NCBI GenBank assembly: GCA_026936335.1
Contig: JAPMXV010000025.1
Span: 186,001-250,000 of the forward strand
Direction: 5' to 3'
Origin: Mantamonas sphyraenae
Lineage: Eukaryota > CRuMs > Mantamonadidae
DNA: 64,000 bases
The notes under the pieces are model-generated. The model was not told the origin of the DNA, ran no database searches, and saw nothing but the letters and a program-made list of their open reading frames with translations. Position numbers and translations under genes: made by a program. The first letter of the stretch is position 1, and every line of letters starts with the position of its first letter. Positions 56,303-64,000 of the stretch are shown piece by piece.

Positions 56303-58257
56303 ATGTTTGCGCGAGCAGGACAATCTGGACGTGTGGGGATGAAACAGGCGTGGGAAAGGATGGCCGGGGCCGGGGCCGGGGCAACGATGCACACGAGTGC
56401 AGTGGGGCTGCAGAACGCACCTGCACAGTTCTCGTCGGACGAGGACGCAGCGATTCGAGTGCGTCACAAGCAGAACAAGCCGTACGCAGTTCGTGCGATG
56501 GGCTCGAACCTCATCAACGACCCGCTGTCGAACAAAGGCACGGGATTTCCGCTGGCAGAGCGAGGTGGGTGTGGGCGCGCGGGTGTTTTGGAAGGAAGGA
56601 AGGGCGGGGTGTGGGAGGGCCATGCAATTGGAAAACGGGCTGAAATGGACTGACACGACGTGTGGACACACACACAGACCGTGTGGGCATTCGCGGATTG
56701 GTGCCTCCTGTGGTGTTTGACATCAATCAGCAGGTGGCACGCATGCTGAACGCGTTCCGGAGCTTCTCAAGCGACCTGGACCGGTACATGTTCCTGCGTT
56801 CGCTGCAAGACCGCAACGAAGTGCTGTTCTACCGCTTGCTGACGGAGAACATCGAGGAGATGGCACCGGTTGTGTACACGCCGACCGTGGGAGTGGTGTG
56901 CCAGAAGTTTGGCGAGTTGTTTCGCCGCACGCGCGGGATGTACTTTTCGTCGTACGACAAGGGGGAGATGGCCTCGATGGTGTACAACTGGCCCAAGAAG
57001 AATGTGGACATTGTGGTGGTGACGGACGGCTCGCGCATTCTGGGTCTGGGTGACCTGGGAGTGAACGGGATGGGCATTCCCATCGGCAAGCTGTCCCTGT
57101 ACGTGGCAGCGGCAGGCATCCACCCTGCGCGTGTGCTGCCCGTGCTACTGGACGTGGGCACAAACAACGAAAAGCTGCGTGCGGATCCGACGTACTTTGG
57201 AGTGCCTCACAAGCGGCTGCGGGGCGAGCCGTACTACGAGATCGTCGACGAGATGATCCAGGCGCTGAACAACCGCTACCCGGACGCCATGATCCAGTTT
57301 GAGGACTTTAGCAACGAGAACGCACGCCCACTGCTGGACAAATACCGGGACGACTTTCTGGTGTTCAACGACGACATCCAGGGCACAGGTACGGTGGCAC
57401 TTGCAGGACTGCTGAGTGCGATGCGTGCGCAGGGGCTGCCGAACAACTCGATTACGTCACAAAAGGTGGTGTGTCTGGGAGCAGGCAGTGCGGGACTGGG
57501 AGTGTCGGACTCGATTGTGAGCGGTATGGTGGAGGAGGGCATGAGCAAGGAGGCTGCGTACGATAACTTTTACCTGCTGGACGTGGACGGTCTGCTGACG
57601 GACAAGCGCACCAACCTTACCAAGCCGCAGCGACACTATGCGCGTGCGGACCTGGAGGAGGGGATGGACCTGTTGGATGTGGTGCGTGAAGCCAAGCCGA
57701 ATGTGCTGCTGGGTCTGAGCGGAGTGGGGGGTGCGTTTACGGAGGAGGTGGTGCGTGAGATGTCCAAGCATGTGGAACGGCCCATCATCTTTCCCATGTC
57801 CAACCCGACTGTGAATGCAGAGTGCACGGCGGAGCAGGCGTACAAGTGGTCGGACGGACGGGCCATTGTGGCCACAGGGTCTCCGTTTGGGCCGGTGGAG
57901 GTGAACGGAGAGACACGCTTCACCTCGCAGGGCAACAACATGTTTGTGTTCCCCGGGCTGGGGTTGGGCACGATTGTGACGCGTGCAAGCAAGGTGACGG
58001 ACACAATGCTGTATGCAGCCACGTGTGCGGTGGCCGGTGCGGTGTCACCCGAGGAGCTGAGTCGGGGCTTTGTGTATCCGTCGGTGTCACGCATTCGCGA
58101 GGTGAGCAAGGAGGTGGCACTGGCCGTTGCACAGGCTGTGTTGGACGAGGGCCTGAGCAAGCTCGACGCCCCGCCCACGTACTCGCAGCTGCCGCAGCTG
58201 ATCGAAGACAACATGTACTATCCCAGCTACAGCCCATTTGTGGTCAAGCAATTCTGA
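56303..58257 (+). CDS. Malic enzyme (NAD(P)-dependent, probably mitochondrial)
   Basis: A 613-residue oxidative decarboxylase (malate to pyruvate and CO2, with NAD(P)H). Two exons: 56,303-56,564 and 56,678-58,257, with a 113-nt intron. The first about 40 residues are Arg/Ala/Gly-rich without acidic residues, like a mitochondrial transit peptide. The catalytic part is complete: NEVLFYRLLTENIEEMAPVVYTPTVG in the N-terminal domain (quoted in pieces VLFYRLLTENIEEM and VYTPTVG), VVTDGSRILGLGDLGVNGM, the metal site FEDFSNENA with FNDDIQGTGTVALAG, the Rossmann GAGSAGLG, and IIFPMSNPTVNAECTAEQAY. The cofactor preference cannot be settled by eye. It is divergent from BAR-RasGAP, and its stop is 61 bp from that of the convergent membrane-protein gene. 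Confidence 0.96.
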
Positions 58258-58318
58258 AGCAGTGAAGCAGTGGTGGAGTGAGAGGAAGAGAGCATTTGGA
58301 AAACAAGTGTTGAATCGT

Positions 58319-59521
58319 TTACTTGGCGCCCACCTTGATGCCCATGCGGCGGCAGCAGATGTAGAGGGCGATGGGGAGGACGATGAGCAGGGTCCAGAAG
58401 GTGAAGAAAGTGAAAGGGTTGTCGCCGAGGAAGTCCCAGCCAGAGACACCGCCGATGATGGAGACCATGGTGTTGCCGTTGGAGGCAGCGTAGCGGTAGC
58501 CCTCACGCGGGCACTTGGCCGTCTTGGGGGACACAAAGCGGCAGGTGTTCTCCACACAAGCACCGTGCCAGATGATGGTGAACTGCGGGGTGGCGGCGGC
58601 GTCGTAAACGTACTCGCCGCAGAAGAGGTTCTCGTTCTCGTCCTTCCTGAGGTTGAGGGGAGTCACGTCCTTGCTGCATGCCTTGTTCAGGCGGCTGTTG
58701 TCCGGGGCCTGGCATGTGCCGTACTTGGACTGCACACGCGGGGCGGGCAACGAGGCGTGGGGCAGGTGTGTGTGAAAGGGCGGCGGGAGGAATTATTTAC
58801 GTGTGTGAGCGAGCAAAGCTTGGGGGCGGGGAAAACGCAAAACGGGCGACGTAGAGTGCGCATGAAGGGAAACACGGACGGGAATGGGGAGAGGGATGTG
58901 GTACGGGGGAGGCGATGAGAGGTGCGGGGCATGGGATGACGGGCACGGTGGGGATGGCGCGGGGCGGGCTTGGGAGAGCGCGGGTCCGGGAGGGGGGCTG
59001 CGCGCGGTTTCAACGGCTACAACACGGTTGGGCGGCCGTGGAAGAGGAAGGAGGAAATGGAGGGTGTGGATGACGAGTGGATGGCCATGTTGAATGGTGT
59101 GGCTAGACACTTACATCACCCTTGACGTTGTAGCAGATCTGGTTCATGGGGCAGTCGCACTCGGGGCCGTCGTTGTTGCTGGTCCTTGTCGGGTCGCAGA
59201 CGAAGCAGCCCTTGTCCGTTGCGTTCTTTGCCTTGGAGTAGTCAACTGCAGGGCGATTCGGACGAGGGCGCAGCAGATGCAGATGCAGACGTGTGTGCGT
59301 CGATGGCGAGGGTGGCAGGGTGTGAGCTGGGTGTTTAGGGTGCAAGGAAACCGGGTTGCACAAAATCGTTGCGCGCGGGCTGGGTTGGGGCTGGGAAAAC
59401 GCACCGATGCAGTAGCCTGCGTTGGAGTTGGTTGCAGCGCAGTCGTTGGCCTTCTTGCATGTGGTGGCGGCAGTGGCCATGGCAACAATGGCCAGGATGG
59501 TGAGAATCACAGCAGTTCGCA
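58319..59521 (-). CDS. Small cysteine-rich type I membrane protein
   Basis: I do not recognise this 219-residue protein. Three exons join in frame: 59,521-59,404; 59,245-59,115; 58,729-58,319. The introns are 158 and 385 nt, with GTGCGT and GTAAGT donors. An N-terminal signal peptide (AVILTILAIVAMATAATT) leads to a lumenal or extracellular region of about 145 residues with about a dozen Cys in loosely spaced pairs (TCKKANDC, GCFVCD, CDCPMNQIC). A strong transmembrane helix (FFTFWTLLIVLPIALYI) follows, then a 12-residue basic tail starting with two Cys that could be palmitoylated. The layout suggests a secretory-pathway or surface protein such as a small receptor or cargo adaptor; this is inference. 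It is tandem with, and downstream of, the Fanzor-like gene. Confidence 0.85.
58730..59114 (-). other. 385-nt intron of the cysteine-rich membrane protein
   Basis: One of the longest introns in the window, strongly G-rich on the plus strand (C-rich as transcribed), GTAAGT...TGTGCAG. No nested gene or RNA was recognised. Confidence 0.75.
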
Positions 59522-59561
59522 TTGGAGTGGGTTTTTTTGGTTGTGGCGGCGGGTGCAGGCC

Positions 59562-59641
59562 TTTGCGACCGACCGTGAACACTGCTGTGCTTTGTTGAAA
59601 AACAATAAAAATCCATCCTTTCGATGGTAGTCGGTCGCAAA
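59562..59641. repeat. 12-bp perfect inverted repeat with 56-nt loop
   Basis: TTTGCGACCGAC at 59,562-59,573 is the exact reverse complement of GTCGGTCGCAAA at 59,630-59,641. It lies 74-153 nt past the Fanzor-like stop, in the direction of that gene's transcription, and just 5' of the next gene's start. It could be a hairpin, a regulatory dyad, or the edge of a guide-RNA scaffold. Confidence 0.8.
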
Positions 59642-59675
59642 TCCCTGCCGTCACCCGCCCGTCGCCCCGCCCGCC

Positions 59676-59681
59676 TTTATT
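59676..59681 (-). terminator. AATAAA polyadenylation signal of the Fanzor-like gene
   Basis: The canonical hexamer on the minus strand starts about 34 nt after the TAA stop at 59,715, consistent with expression as a normal nuclear mRNA. Confidence 0.6.
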
Positions 59682-59714
59682 CTGTGTTGTTTTGTGCGAT
59701 TGTTCGATTCACTC

Positions 59715-62700
59715 TTACTTCTTGCGCAGTTGCGCCCGTTGCTTGCGCCACCTCCTCGATGACAGCTTTGTGTGAGTCTTCCTGTCCACGCCCGAGATGG
59801 CCAGCACCAACAGGGTGGCGATGGTCACCGCAGCGTCCGTATCCTTGTGCTGCGCCCATCGTTCGCAGCGTGCGCAGTCCCACCATCTTCGGCTACAGCC
59901 CCGCCTCGTGTACGATTTCGGGCTCAGGGTCACCTGGTGTCCACACTCGCGGCACAGAGCAGAGGTGTACGCCTCGCGTGTGACCACGAGCGTATGTGTA
60001 CGACTCAGGTGTCTCTTGACGTCCGCCAGAGGGACCCGCGCACTGAAGCCGCCGTTCCCAAAAGCAAGCAGGGAGCGCTGCTGGACCAGCCTGTCAATGT
60101 CCGAGATGGAGGCCGAGATGCCAGCAAGGTACCTGTTGCGGAGCTTGCGGTGTTCGTGATGATGCGCATCCACGAGGTTCCGGTGCGGCTTTTGCTGTGC
60201 AAACTCTTCCCGCTTTGCTTGGTTCAGTTCTTGCCATGTCGGGGTAGAAGAAGCAGATGATGATGGTGATGATGATGAGGAGGAGGAGGATGATCGTGCG
60301 TTGGATCGTAGCGTACGTCGGGAGGACGCCGCTGCTGCTGCTGCTCCTTTGCATCTTCTGACTGCTTCCGTGGCAGCCTGGGTCAGGACGTTCTGCTTCT
60401 TCCTGAGCTGACTGGTCCGCAGCATATGTCTGTAAGATGGTGTTGGCAATGGAAAGTAGATACCTGCGTCCACGTGCAGAACATTGTCGCGATCGAGTGT
60501 CGCTGACATCTTGTTGTGGTGAAAGACAGCGACGCAGCTGGTGCAGTCAACGTTGGGGTCCATCCCGATTACAGGTATACCAGCAGGCGTCCACAAATCG
60601 TTCTGCCCTAGTGTACGGGCCACTTGTTTGTCGGACTCGAGCAAGATTCCAGTGCGCTTGCCAGCAGAAGTTTGCGATGGCTTGCACTCCGCATCTAGGT
60701 GTTGCATGGCGGCTGTAAGGCTGCTCTCGTCGACACCAGACTCTTCAAACCACTGCTCCAGCTTGGGCATGGCCGCTGTGCCGTACGCTTGATAAAAGAG
60801 GCTCGCAAAATGCGAGACGTGGAACCACGATAGATCCCGCACTTTACCCTTCGCGTCGAACCCAACACGGACACATGCGACACGCAGTGCCTCGTCGACG
60901 TCTGATGCTGCCACGCAGCCCTGAGCACCATTCAGCTTGCGACGGGCTCCAACCGCCAGGCTATGAGGGGCGTAGACAGTTTGATAGATCGATCGGCCGT
61001 CGTTGCCACCGAGGGTGATCCCCTGCCCTCGAGTCTCCTGCCCTGTGTCTGAGTTCCAGAGCCCCGGTAGAACGAGCATGGTGACTGCGTTTACAAGGTC
61101 ACCCCGGTGGGCTGCCCATCCAGCTTCCGTTCTCATAATGCCGACATGTGTTCGCCCTTTGATCCTCTCCAGTGCACGCTGTGAACCTGGGCACAGAACA
61201 GCAGCGTGGTCCACAATAAGCTGGTTGAGCTGGCGAGCGAGCACGTGCGACTTTGCTCGCTCATCCCAGGGCAACGTCTCGATGATCGCGGTGGCAGCAG
61301 CAGCTGCTGCTGCTGCTGCTTCGCCTCCCCTCGTACTCAAGTGCTTCAGAAAGTTGTACGCGACCCGAAACAGCTTAAACTTTAGATCGTACCCCGATAC
61401 CGAAACCGTACAGCGTGCAGTCGCGTGTGGGCGAGGTACAAGCTGGACAGCGTGGCCACATTGCTCAGCCTCCAATTTGAGCAGACAGATGTAGGACGCG
61501 ACACGGGCCAGGTTCTTCTCGTCCTCCTTTGCCTTTGAGAGCAAAGGCGAGCCAGCCACGACCTTGCTCACCTTGTCCTTCAGCGGCTGCAGTTGCGTCC
61601 TCCAGTCCATCTGCTGCTGCTGCGCAACCACATGCGCCTCTTCATCTTCATGGTCCTGGTCTTGGTCCTCATCTCGATCGTGCTCGTTATCCTGGTCCGC
61701 TTCCGGTTCTCCATCGTCGTCCACCTCCTCGACCTCCTCTGCTTTCACCCTCTTCTTCCATGCAGCGAGTGACATCCCCGACACGTATGCGCATGCCACC
61801 TCCGTCAGCTTCCGCGGGAGCTCCGGCACAGCATCGCATACCATTCTCTTCACCGATGACGTCCAGTGTCTGGTCGCAAGGTTCCACATGGTCCTCATCT
61901 GACGTGCAGCTGACCCCTCAGCCAGCAGATTCTCGAGTTGCTGACGCTGCTTCTCAAGCTCCAGGCCGTTGTAGTATGTACTCGCAATATGGGCGCACAA
62001 CACTCCGTACAAGAGCTCCCGTTCCTGCACGAAGCGACTGTGAGTGTCGACCAGGACTGCATCCAATTCGTGGCGTTGGCTCTCAGTCATCCTGCTGTCC
62101 GCTGCGTCCTGAATACTCCCACGTGCCACGGTTGTGGATTTTCCCGCCAGTCCCATCACTCGTTCCACGCCTCCCTGTCCACGGCCGTCATGCATGCCGT
62201 ACACGCCAGACAACGCCTGTTCCTCGGTCGGGCGGCTGTCGTTTAGCAGTGCTGCAACCTTCCGTCCAAGCTTGTAGAACGATTCACGCTCTGCTGTGCG
62301 CGCCTCGTCAATCTCATCCTCATCGTCCTCTTTGCTTGACTCCTGTACGTAGCAGACATCCTTGCCACAGAGCAGTTTGGCCAAACGGCCCTTCAAGTAG
62401 GTGCCCTTGGCCAACATCGAGTCACACAGTGTCTCCACCTCGTCGCTGTTGCTGCATGAATCAAGTCTTCCCGCCTCGACATCCGCGAGCAGCTCCTCTC
62501 TCTTCTGTTCCACTGCCTGCTCGAACTGCTGCATGTTGTCGTACCTTTTTGCCTTCTTCTTTGCCTTTTCAATCTCCTCCTGCAGCTCAGTCTGCCGTTC
62601 AATCGCGTTGTCGAGCGAGGCACGCTCCTGCGTCCCCAGCCGTATCCGTCCTTGAGCTGCAAACGCATCCACGATGTCCGACATCCTACCATCGTCGCTG

Positions 62701-64000
62701 TCGACACGAATGGTGTATGTCCTGGCGTTCACCACACCGTCCCTGAGCGCCATTGATGGGCCCGGGGCAGCTGCAGGTTCCGTTTGGTTTGGTTTGTGCT
62801 CCGGCACCCGCGTGTTCCTCGCCAGCTCCATCAACTTGTCCACGGACGACGCCAAAGAGTAATCCGCACACAGTTGGCGCATGACATACTTGAGCTGCAT
62901 ACTGGTCCTTGTTCTCATGGCCGGGCGAACGGATGCCAACGCGAGACGCAGACACGAATCGTCGCTCATTGCCGGACGCAGCTCGCCGGCGCTGTCGGCG
63001 CTGTCGGCGCTGGAGGTGGCATATGTGTCCTCACGTGTGCTGGGCATTGCATGTGCCTCTTGCATGTCCTCCGTCTGCATCTCATCCGACTCCACTTCGT
63101 TTTCCAAGTCCTCTTGCTCCGCCCCGGCTCTTCCGTCGGCCTCCCAGGCCTTTACAAACGCCTCTTCTTCATCCTGGACATCCTGGACACCATTCTCAAG
63201 GTCCTCTGTCTCCATACCCGACTCCACTGCGTCGTCAGCGACGTGGTCCACCTCCCCGGTTTGATCTTCGTCTTCTGCGCTGGCGTCGGCCTTCCAGACC
63301 CTGTATGCCTTGGCGAACGCATCCTCGTCCATGGTGACGTCGTTTCCCCGTTCGTCATCGATTTGTACCCCCAGCGTCTCGGCCAGCAAGGTCACCTGTT
63401 CCACCATGCCGCTCCTCGCATCCTCGATTTCGACATCCGACGCGCGTCCACGAGCAGGTGCTGTCGGCTCAAGTGTGGACGCCTGCACGTTGGAATGAAT
63501 GATTTGGTCCACAGCGTTCTGTACACACCACTTCTGTTGTTCTTCGGCAACGCGCTGTACACTGTCGCAGATGCGTTCGCGGTGGAAGTGGAGAAGGCCA
63601 ACGGGAGCACGCTGTACAATGGCGCCCGCACAGGTTCCACCCAAAAGCGCATACGTGAAGAAGCGTGCGTTTGTGCTGTCGTTGCCCACGTGCACAGCTC
63701 TCAGATCTGTGTTGCCAGCAAGGTACTCGTTCCAGTTGTCCTGCCGGCACCAGCCGCACCGGACGCCTCTCGCCATGAGTGCACAAGCGTCTGCACCCAC
63801 CACGAGTGCATCTGCGGCGTGCTGAATGGCGCACAGGTTTGCATCGTCTGTTGCCCACACGCAGAGGCGCTGGTCCACCCAAACGTTCCCGTCGTCGCTG
63901 ATTGAAACGCGGTCGTTGTCCGCACTCCTCAGGGTCTCGTACAGCCCACGCAGCCGGTGCTTTTTGGTGTACGTGTGTACGTGCGCGTCCAGCTCCTGCC
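59715..64000 (-). CDS. Giant Fanzor/TnpB-like (OrfB-type) RNA-guided nuclease homologue, 5' end outside window
   Basis: An uninterrupted frame of at least 1,428 codons, open at the right edge; numbering below counts from the GTG at 63,878. The C-terminal 290 residues show RuvC and OrfB zinc-ribbon features. RuvC-I is VIGMDPNVD (Asp near 1,107). FGNGGFS lies where Fanzors carry a G-D/N-G-x-F segment. Next come VVTREAYTSALCRECG, DCARCERW (second CxxC) and the terminal KDTDAAVTI, matching the Fanzor/TnpB form R-D-x-N-A-A-x-N-I. A basic tail ends it. A poly-Ala/Ser insert separates RuvC-I from the ribbon. The remaining about 1,000 residues, with acidic stretches (200-300, 740-780) and a coiled coil (about 430-490), are unrecognised. 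Fanzors are typically about 400-900 residues. Known Fanzors cut DNA guided by an RNA from their 3' flank; activity here is unproven, since KD..D replaces RD..N. Confidence 0.75.
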   Translation of the reverse strand, partial: QELDAHVHTYTKKHRLRGLYETLRSADNDRVSISDDGNVWVDQRLCVWATDDANLCAIQHAADALVVGADACALMARGVRCGWCRQDNWNEYLAGNTDLRAVHVGNDSTNARFFTYALLGGTCAGAIVQRAPVGLLHFHRERICDSVQRVAEEQQKWCVQNAVDQIIHSNVQASTLEPTAPARGRASDVEIEDARSGMVEQVTLLAETLGVQIDDERGNDVTMDEDAFAKAYRVWKADASAEDEDQTGEVDHVADDAVESGMETEDLENGVQDVQDEEEAFVKAWEADGRAGAEQEDLENEVESDEMQTEDMQEAHAMPSTREDTYATSSADSADSAGELRPAMSDDSCLRLALASVRPAMRTRTSMQLKYVMRQLCADYSLASSVDKLMELARNTRVPEHKPNQTEPAAAPGPSMALRDGVVNARTYTIRVDSDDGRMSDIVDAFAAQGRIRLGTQERASLDNAIERQTELQEEIEKAKKKAKRYDNMQQFEQAVEQKREELLADVEAGRLDSCSNSDEVETLCDSMLAKGTYLKGRLAKLLCGKDVCYVQESSKEDDEDEIDEARTAERESFYKLGRKVAALLNDSRPTEEQALSGVYGMHDGRGQGGVERVMGLAGKSTTVARGSIQDAADSRMTESQRHELDAVLVDTHSRFVQERELLYGVLCAHIASTYYNGLELEKQRQQLENLLAEGSAARQMRTMWNLATRHWTSSVKRMVCDAVPELPRKLTEVACAYVSGMSLAAWKKRVKAEEVEEVDDDGEPEADQDNEHDRDEDQDQDHEDEEAHVVAQQQQMDWRTQLQPLKDKVSKVVAGSPLLSKAKEDEKNLARVASYICLLKLEAEQCGHAVQLVPRPHATARCTVSVSGYDLKFKLFRVAYNFLKHLSTRGGEAAAAAAAAATAIIETLPWDERAKSHVLARQLNQLIVDHAAVLCPGSQRALERIKGRTHVGIMRTEAGWAAHRGDLVNAVTMLVLPGLWNSDTGQETRGQGITLGGNDGRSIYQTVYAPHSLAVGARRKLNGAQGCVAASDVDEALRVACVRVGFDAKGKVRDLSWFHVSHFASLFYQAYGTAAMPKLEQWFEESGVDESSLTAAMQHLDAECKPSQTSAGKRTGILLESDKQVARTLGQNDLWTPAGIPVIGMDPNVDCTSCVAVFHHNKMSATLDRDNVLHVDAGIYFPLPTPSYRHMLRTSQLRKKQNVLTQAATEAVRRCKGAAAAAASSRRTLRSNARSSSSSSSSSPSSSASSTPTWQELNQAKREEFAQQKPHRNLVDAHHHEHRKLRNRYLAGISASISDIDRLVQQRSLLAFGNGGFSARVPLADVKRHLSRTHTLVVTREAYTSALCRECGHQVTLSPKSYTRRGCSRRWWDCARCERWAQHKDTDAAVTIATLLVLAISGVDRKTHTKLSSRRWRKQRAQLRKK

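Noticed and set aside
59715-64000. Intact IS607/IS605-like transposon around the Fanzor-like gene
   Set aside because: No recombinase, transposase or clear terminal repeats are visible in the window. The upstream end is not available, so only the nuclease-like gene is claimed.
1-64000. tRNA, rRNA genes or CRISPR arrays
   Set aside because: No cloverleaf-like sequence, rRNA core motif or regularly spaced short direct repeat was seen; the regular repeats at 1-24.7 kb are protein-coding.

Overview
This 64 kb window is nuclear DNA from a gene-dense, GC-rich, intron-bearing eukaryotic microbe. The evidence is short GT-AG introns (mostly about 75-240 nt, usually GTGAGT or GTNNGT donors and CACAG acceptors), mitochondrial-type leaders, and purely eukaryotic families. 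The mix suggests a heterotrophic, probably flagellated protist on or near the opisthokont/amoebozoan side of the tree: a neurofibromin-like RasGAP, a BAR-RasGAP, EDRF1, NME7, a HOOK-like dynein adaptor, Notum/PAE, UFD1, DDI1 and DASH kinetochore subunits. I cannot name the species. No rRNA, tRNA, CRISPR array or classical transposon is visible.

Positions 1-25,401 (minus strand) are one enormous secreted-protein gene, still open at the left edge (at least about 8,290 residues in view). After a signal peptide it alternates an immunoglobulin/cadherin-like module of about 95 residues with seven-bladed SBBP-type beta-propellers, at a period of about 1.52 kb. One single-base frame break lies at 22,184-22,190.

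Positions 25.5-41.3 kb are compact genes in alternating divergent and convergent pairs: DASH Dam1-like and Dad2-like, LYRM7/MZM1, RABL3, DDI1 and UFD1 (head to head, two ubiquitin/Cdc48-pathway genes sharing 73 bp), a HOOK-like adaptor, the mitochondrial GTPase ERAL1, a Notum-type pectin-acetylesterase-family hydrolase, a membrane-anchored protein with a degenerate 2-oxoglutarate-oxygenase-like fold, and a RasGAP-Sec14-TH1/TH1 protein. Twice, divergent neighbours have start codons that overlap in one CATG.

Positions 41.4-59.5 kb hold a large coiled-coil protein, NME7, a fusion of three homeodomain-like motifs to an ORCA/LRWD1-like WD40 propeller, EDRF1, a BAR-RasGAP, malic enzyme, and a small secreted-then-anchored cysteine-rich protein.

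Positions 59.7-64.0 kb (minus strand, 5' end beyond the window) encode a protein of at least 1,428 residues. Its C-terminal part has the hallmarks of a Fanzor/TnpB (OrfB-type) RNA-guided nuclease: a GMDPN RuvC-I motif, two CxxC pairs of the OrfB zinc ribbon and a terminal KDTDAA RuvC-III motif. It also carries about 1,000 residues of N-terminal sequence that I do not recognise. This is the strongest candidate here for something undescribed. The megaprotein, the DASH pair and the homeodomain-WD40 fusion come next.
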